A DNA stretch of 64,000 nt, from NCBI RefSeq assembly GCF_014161445.1, contig NZ_JABBXA010000001.1:620001-684000 (forward strand), in the 5' to 3' direction. Each line of letters starts with the position of its first letter. Positions within the stretch are counted from its first letter, which is position 1. The translations under genes were made by a program, and so were the position numbers. The notes under the pieces are model-generated. The model saw only the letters and a list, made by a program, of their open reading frames with translations. It did not search any database and was not told the origin of the DNA. Shown in pieces: positions 63,562 through 64,000 of the stretch. The stretch comes from Microbispora sp. H13382 (GTDB lineage Bacteria > Actinomycetota > Actinomycetes > Streptosporangiales > Streptosporangiaceae).

Positions 63562-64000
63562 GTGCGTTCCCCGTCGTCCATGCGTCCCGAGACCGTCCAG
63601 GCCCGCCCGCTGTCCGCGCTGGCGTCCCTGCTCGGCACGTCGTCGGCCGTCCCGTCGCCCGGCGCGCGTGCGGTCCGCGGCACGGTCACCGGCATCACCC
63701 TCGACTCGCGCCGGGTGCGGCGCGGTGACCTTTACGTGGCCGCACCGGGCAACGCCCGGCACGGCGCGGAGTTCGCCGGAGACGCGCTGGCGGCGGGCGC
63801 GACGGCGATCCTGACCGACCCCGACGGCCGCGACCGTGCCGCCGCCACCGGGCTGCCGGTGCTCGTCGTGCCCGACCCGAGGGCGGTGCTGGGGCAGGTC
63901 GCCGCCTGGGTGTACGGCAGGCCGGCGGCCGGCATCACGCTCATCGGCGTCACGGGCACCAGCGGCAAGTCCACCAGCACGTACCTGCTGGAGGCGGGAC
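63562..64000 (+). CDS. murE: UDP-N-acetylmuramyl-tripeptide synthetase (5' part)
   Basis: Adds the third amino acid to the peptidoglycan precursor UDP-MurNAc-dipeptide. Only the first 146 codons are in the window. The N-terminal substrate domain is visible in GTVTGITLDSRRVRRGDLYVAAPG, and the ATP-binding loop starts as GVTGTSGKSTSTYLLEAG close to the right edge. GTG 63562 follows a leaderless-type -10, and the reading frame from it is open to the edge. The next in-frame ATG, six codons on, is an alternative start. It follows ftsI, as in the standard division cluster order. Confidence 0.93.
   Translation, partial: MRSPSSMRPETVQARPLSALASLLGTSSAVPSPGARAVRGTVTGITLDSRRVRRGDLYVAAPGNARHGAEFAGDALAAGATAILTDPDGRDRAAATGLPVLVVPDPRAVLGQVAAWVYGRPAAGITLIGVTGTSGKSTSTYLLEAG

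Noticed and set aside
60468-63698. Very long open frame on the minus strand opposite ftsL and ftsI
   Set aside because: It is antisense to two well-supported division genes, has low-complexity text and no family motif. Long antisense frames are expected at this GC content.

Overview
This 64 kb window is high-GC chromosomal DNA from an actinomycete. Genes use ATG, GTG and TTG starts, several promoters look leaderless, and the markers include an actinobacterial IHF (mihF), DUF3040, DUF4031 and DUF574 families and F420-type luciferase-like enzymes. The housekeeping order pyrKDF-mihF-gmk-rpoZ-coaBC-metK-priA-def-fmt-rsmB-rpe, the riboflavin operon and the division cluster start (mraZ-rsmH-ftsL-ftsI-murE) fit Streptosporangiales (Streptosporangiaceae-like). 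The genus is inference. I saw no tRNA, rRNA, CRISPR array, insertion sequence or prophage.

Layout. 1-2.0 kb: end of the pyrimidine operon (pyrK, pyrD, pyrF). 2.1-9.5 kb: mihF behind an AT-rich dyad island, then gmk, rpoZ, coaBC, a small conserved protein, metK behind a long leader hairpin, and a helicase-degenerate priA with repeat-rich inserts. 9.5-12.5 kb: two tandem paralogues of unknown function, each with a leaderless-type promoter. 12.5-17.5 kb: def, fmt, rsmB, a metallo-beta-lactamase-fold enzyme and rpe. 17.7-23.8 kb, minus strand: a five-gene peptide/nickel-type ABC importer. 24.1-28.7 kb: FMN riboswitch and ribD-ribE-ribM-ribBA-ribH, with two tiny overlapping ORFs linking ribBA to ribH. 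28.8-33.0 kb: a PH-domain membrane protein and a sulfonate operon (ssuC-ssuB-ssuA-ssuD, minus strand).

33.1-44.8 kb is the accessory part: a WYL regulator and epoxide hydrolase pair, a lipoprotein divergent from a small secreted cysteine-rich cationic peptide, DUF4031 and HD-domain genes, an MFS exporter with divergent ArsR regulator, a CoxD/CoxE/XdhC/MobA-like molybdenum-hydroxylase maturation set without catalytic subunits, a decayed DUF574 methyltransferase, and an F420-type oxidoreductase. 44.9-48.1 kb: PadR regulator plus ABC ATPase and FtsX-type permease. 48.1-52.8 kb: pepQ-like, efp, nusB, a methyltransferase, dinB and DUF3040. 53.0-57.8 kb, minus strand: MoxR ATPase, DUF58 protein and transglutaminase membrane protein. 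58.2-64 kb: mraZ with its own operator boxes, rsmH, ftsL-like, ftsI with a collagen-like cytoplasmic tail, and the start of murE.

Most genes lie in tight operons with ATGA or GTGA overlaps. The most unusual items are the cysteine-rich peptide, the collagen-like FtsI tail, the ribBA-ribH relay of small ORFs, the metK leader hairpin, the 10-bp tandem repeat between moxR and mraZ, and the many in-frame minisatellites.
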